A DNA stretch of 64,000 nt from the NCBI GenBank assembly GCA_022825825.1, contig JAJDWA010000005.1, forward strand, positions 1 through 64,000, in the 5' to 3' direction. The translations under genes and the position numbers were made by a program. A model generated the notes under the pieces. That model saw only the letters and a program-made list of their open reading frames with translations. It searched no databases and was not told where the DNA came from. This DNA comes from Candidatus Poribacteria bacterium. Its GTDB lineage: Bacteria > Poribacteria > WGA-4E > WGA-3G. The stretch's first letter is position 1, and every line of letters begins with the position of its first letter. This document shows positions 62,371-64,000 of the stretch, one piece after another.

Positions 62371-62677
62371 GGGCGTCGTTGAACGCTTAGATCGTCTTGA
62401 AAAGAGGATTGCTGAGTTGAATCAACAACTCTTTTTGCTTGTAGACACTGTAGTAACACGTACTTCTAAGAATTTTAAAACAGGCGAGGACGTGATGGCA
62501 TTTTATGGACAGAACAAAAAGCAACATGCTAAAGTTGTCCGAGAAGTGTTTGAAAAAATAGGTATTTCCGGCAAACCAATTCCTGCTGAGGAACTACAAG
62601 CACGCATGGCAAAGAGCGGTATTCGTGCTGAAGATAACGAGTTTAGCCGTGCAATTATTGAAGAACGCGAGAAATAA
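62351..62677 (+). CDS. Antitoxin-like protein, tandem copy 3 of 3
   Basis: 108 aa from the ATG at 62351, overlapping copy 2 by 20 bases with the same AGAGGGG site. Start MKKATLEGVVERLDRLEKRIAELN and ending SGIRAEDNEFSRAIIEEREK. It is shorter because it lacks the last residues of the others. The stop is 2 bases before the ATG of the PIN gene, so this copy is the closest candidate for the cognate antitoxin. Confidence 0.6.
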   Translation: MKKATLEGVVERLDRLEKRIAELNQQLFLLVDTVVTRTSKNFKTGEDVMAFYGQNKKQHAKVVREVFEKIGISGKPIPAEELQARMAKSGIRAEDNEFSRAIIEEREK

Positions 62678-62679
62678 GT

Positions 62680-63183
62680 ATGTACTACTTCTATTTTGAT
62701 GCAAGTGCCCTTGCCAAACGTTATACTGACGAAATAGGGAGTGATGAGGTTGATTTCCTATTTGCCAATATTCCGTTGGAACGGATGCAGTGCTTAATAC
62801 TTGGAGCAGTGGAAGTCCTTTGGATTTGTATTCGTAAAAGGAATGATGGTCGCATTACACATAGCCACTTTACACAGGCAACTGGCTACTTAGAGCAGGA
62901 AGTAATTAATTCGTCTTCAGATTTCAAGACAATTTCTATTCCAGACAACCTTATTTTAAACTCAATGTCTTTGATTGAAAGCCACTCGATTAATTCAGTT
63001 GATGCAATTGTCTTGCGCTCTGCGTTAGACATTGCAGCAGAACTTCGCAGTACAGGTAATAGGTTAGTATTCGTTGCCTCAGATCAACGTCTTCTCAGAG
63101 CTGCCCAGACTGAAGGATTGCTTGTCTTTAACCCCGAAATTGATTCACAACAGACTCTCACAGATTGGATTTCACATATATGA
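62680..63183 (+). CDS. PIN-domain protein (VapC-type toxin candidate)
   Basis: 167 aa. A PIN-fold nuclease with the acidic residues in place: FDASALAKRYTDE (D8), LGAVEVLWICI (a Glu), NSVDAIVLRSAL (an Asp) and FVASDQRLLRAA (an Asp). PIN toxins cut RNA with Mg or Mn ions. The ATG is 2 bases after the third antitoxin-like gene, the classical toxin-antitoxin layout. It overlaps the next gene by 4 bases (ATGA), so toxin and oxidoreductase may be translationally linked. Confidence 0.75.
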   Translation: MYYFYFDASALAKRYTDEIGSDEVDFLFANIPLERMQCLILGAVEVLWICIRKRNDGRITHSHFTQATGYLEQEVINSSSDFKTISIPDNLILNSMSLIESHSINSVDAIVLRSALDIAAELRSTGNRLVFVASDQRLLRAAQTEGLLVFNPEIDSQQTLTDWISHI

Positions 63184-64000
63184 ATACAAAGATCGGTATT
63201 GGGATAATAAGTTTCGCACATGGACACGCCAACGCATACTGTAACAGGATGCAGACGTTTGATGATGTTGAACTCATCGCTTGTTGGGACGACAACGTGG
63301 CACGCGGCGAAAATGCTGCAAAACAATTTGGGATGAACTTCTCACCTCACCTTGAAGATGTGATTAATCATCCTGAAATAGACGCTGTAATCGTTACGTG
63401 TGAAACAAATCGGCACGCGGAAATGGTTGAAGCAGCAGCATCGGAAGGCAAACACATCCTTTGTCAAAAACCGATGGCACTTACACTTGAAGACTGTGAT
63501 AAAATTGCCGATGCCGTGCAAAAATCGGGCGTTAAGTTTATGATGGCACATCAGATGCGGCGCGATCCTGCTAATATAGCTATGAAAGAACTTATTGAGA
63601 GTGGGACGTTAGGTAAAATAGGGATGCTGCGACGGCGGCACTGCATCAATGTCCTCTTTAGTGAGGCTTTTGTAACGGGGCCAAGTCGCTGGCACATTGA
63701 TCCTGTCAAAAATATGGGCATGTTCATGGACGATGCCTCTCATGCGACCGATTTTATCTACTGGATGCTGGGAAAACCGACCAGTGTCATCGCAGAGATA
63801 GATAATGTGCTGACAGATGTTGCACCTGATGACACAGGGGTAGCGGTCTACCGGTTTTCGGGTGGTGCAATGGCTATTCTGATTAACACTTCTGTGACAC
63901 TCGCGGGTGAAAACACAACTGAAATTTATGGTGATGAAGGTGTTGTTATTCAGAACTATGGTGACGGACCTTCGTGTAACATGCCACGCCCTGAAGATGC
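63180..64000 (+). CDS. Gfo/Idh/MocA family oxidoreductase (3' end beyond window)
   Basis: 273 aa visible; the frame runs off the window end. A Rossmann start (KIGIGIISFAHGHANAY), then DAVIVTCETNRHAEMVEAAASEGKHILCQKPMAL, where the family EKP motif reads QKP, then the C-terminal domain with FMDDASHATDFIYWMLGKP. These enzymes oxidise or reduce sugars and inositols with NAD(P). Substrate unknown. The ATG at 63180 overlaps the PIN stop. Confidence 0.88.
   Translation, partial: MNTKIGIGIISFAHGHANAYCNRMQTFDDVELIACWDDNVARGENAAKQFGMNFSPHLEDVINHPEIDAVIVTCETNRHAEMVEAAASEGKHILCQKPMALTLEDCDKIADAVQKSGVKFMMAHQMRRDPANIAMKELIESGTLGKIGMLRRRHCINVLFSEAFVTGPSRWHIDPVKNMGMFMDDASHATDFIYWMLGKPTSVIAEIDNVLTDVAPDDTGVAVYRFSGGAMAILINTSVTLAGENTTEIYGDEGVVIQNYGDGPSCNMPRPED

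Overview
The window looks like chromosome of an uncultured, Gram-negative, heterotrophic bacterium, most likely a Candidatus Poribacteria lineage or a near neighbour. Evidence: LptF and LptG (an LPS export system); PorV-like outer-membrane barrels; C-terminal FlgD/Por-type sorting domains; several phytanoyl-CoA dioxygenase-like, Gfo/Idh/MocA, mandelate-racemase-like and DUF6785-like proteins; and internalin-like leucine-rich-repeat proteins. This assignment is an inference from gene content; no rRNA gene is present. I recognised no tRNA, rRNA, CRISPR array or intact insertion sequence.

Layout. 0.2-4.7 kb (minus): a double SUMF1-fold lipoprotein, an Nramp-like transporter and an Ldh-family dehydrogenase. 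4.8-7.8 kb (plus): a small lipoprotein, an inverted-repeat element and an LRR lipoprotein. 7.9-11 kb (minus): an IS1595-type transposase remnant, an ICMT-like protein, lptG and lptF. 11.7-19.7 kb (minus): a LacD-type aldolase, a polyprenyl synthase, then a compact purD operon with a RelA/SpoT zinc-finger-like/winged-helix protein, a von Willebrand A protein, an SDR and a LarE C-terminal-like domain. 19.9-22.9 kb: a methyltransferase coupled to a bacterial STT3-like membrane protein. 23-25.4 kb: small secreted or membrane proteins beside a broken ECF sigma factor. 25.7-29.3 kb (plus): catabolic enzymes and a two-heme membrane cytochrome. 29.4-38.7 kb (minus): branched-chain amino-acid genes ilvB-ilvN and ilvC under a T-box riboswitch, split by a gene of about 5 kb for a heme/LRR/cohesin/dockerin protein. 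39-43.7 kb: a DUF6785-like membrane protein facing a P-type ATPase homologue that has lost nearly all catalytic motifs. 43.9-52.8 kb (minus): thrB, an aminotransferase, and an envelope block (YCF48-like, Fn3/sorting domain, PorV-like, pcm, beta-barrel-SppA fusion). 52.9-57.7 kb (minus): a dioxygenase and an operon headed by a selenoprotein N (SelN) homologue. 57.9-59.9 kb: a second DUF6785-like protein. 60-64 kb (plus): a DUF3352-like protein, three tandem antitoxin-like genes with a PIN toxin, and a truncated Gfo/Idh/MocA gene.

The strongest discovery is the SelN homologue (56240-57400, minus). It has an in-frame UGA in a Cys-Sec-Gly-Ser-Gly motif collinear with animal selenoprotein N, and a hairpin that fits the bacterial SECIS rules right after the UGA. 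It has a perfect-consensus promoter and a long leader, and is followed closely by genes for a beta-propeller protein and an aldehyde-dehydrogenase-like protein. Other items worth follow-up are the degenerate P-type ATPase, the STT3-like protein, the triplicated antitoxin, the T-box, the barrel-SppA fusion and a family of palindromic intergenic repeats. Several promoters are close to the sigma-70 consensus with 17-18 bp spacers, and these helped to choose start codons.
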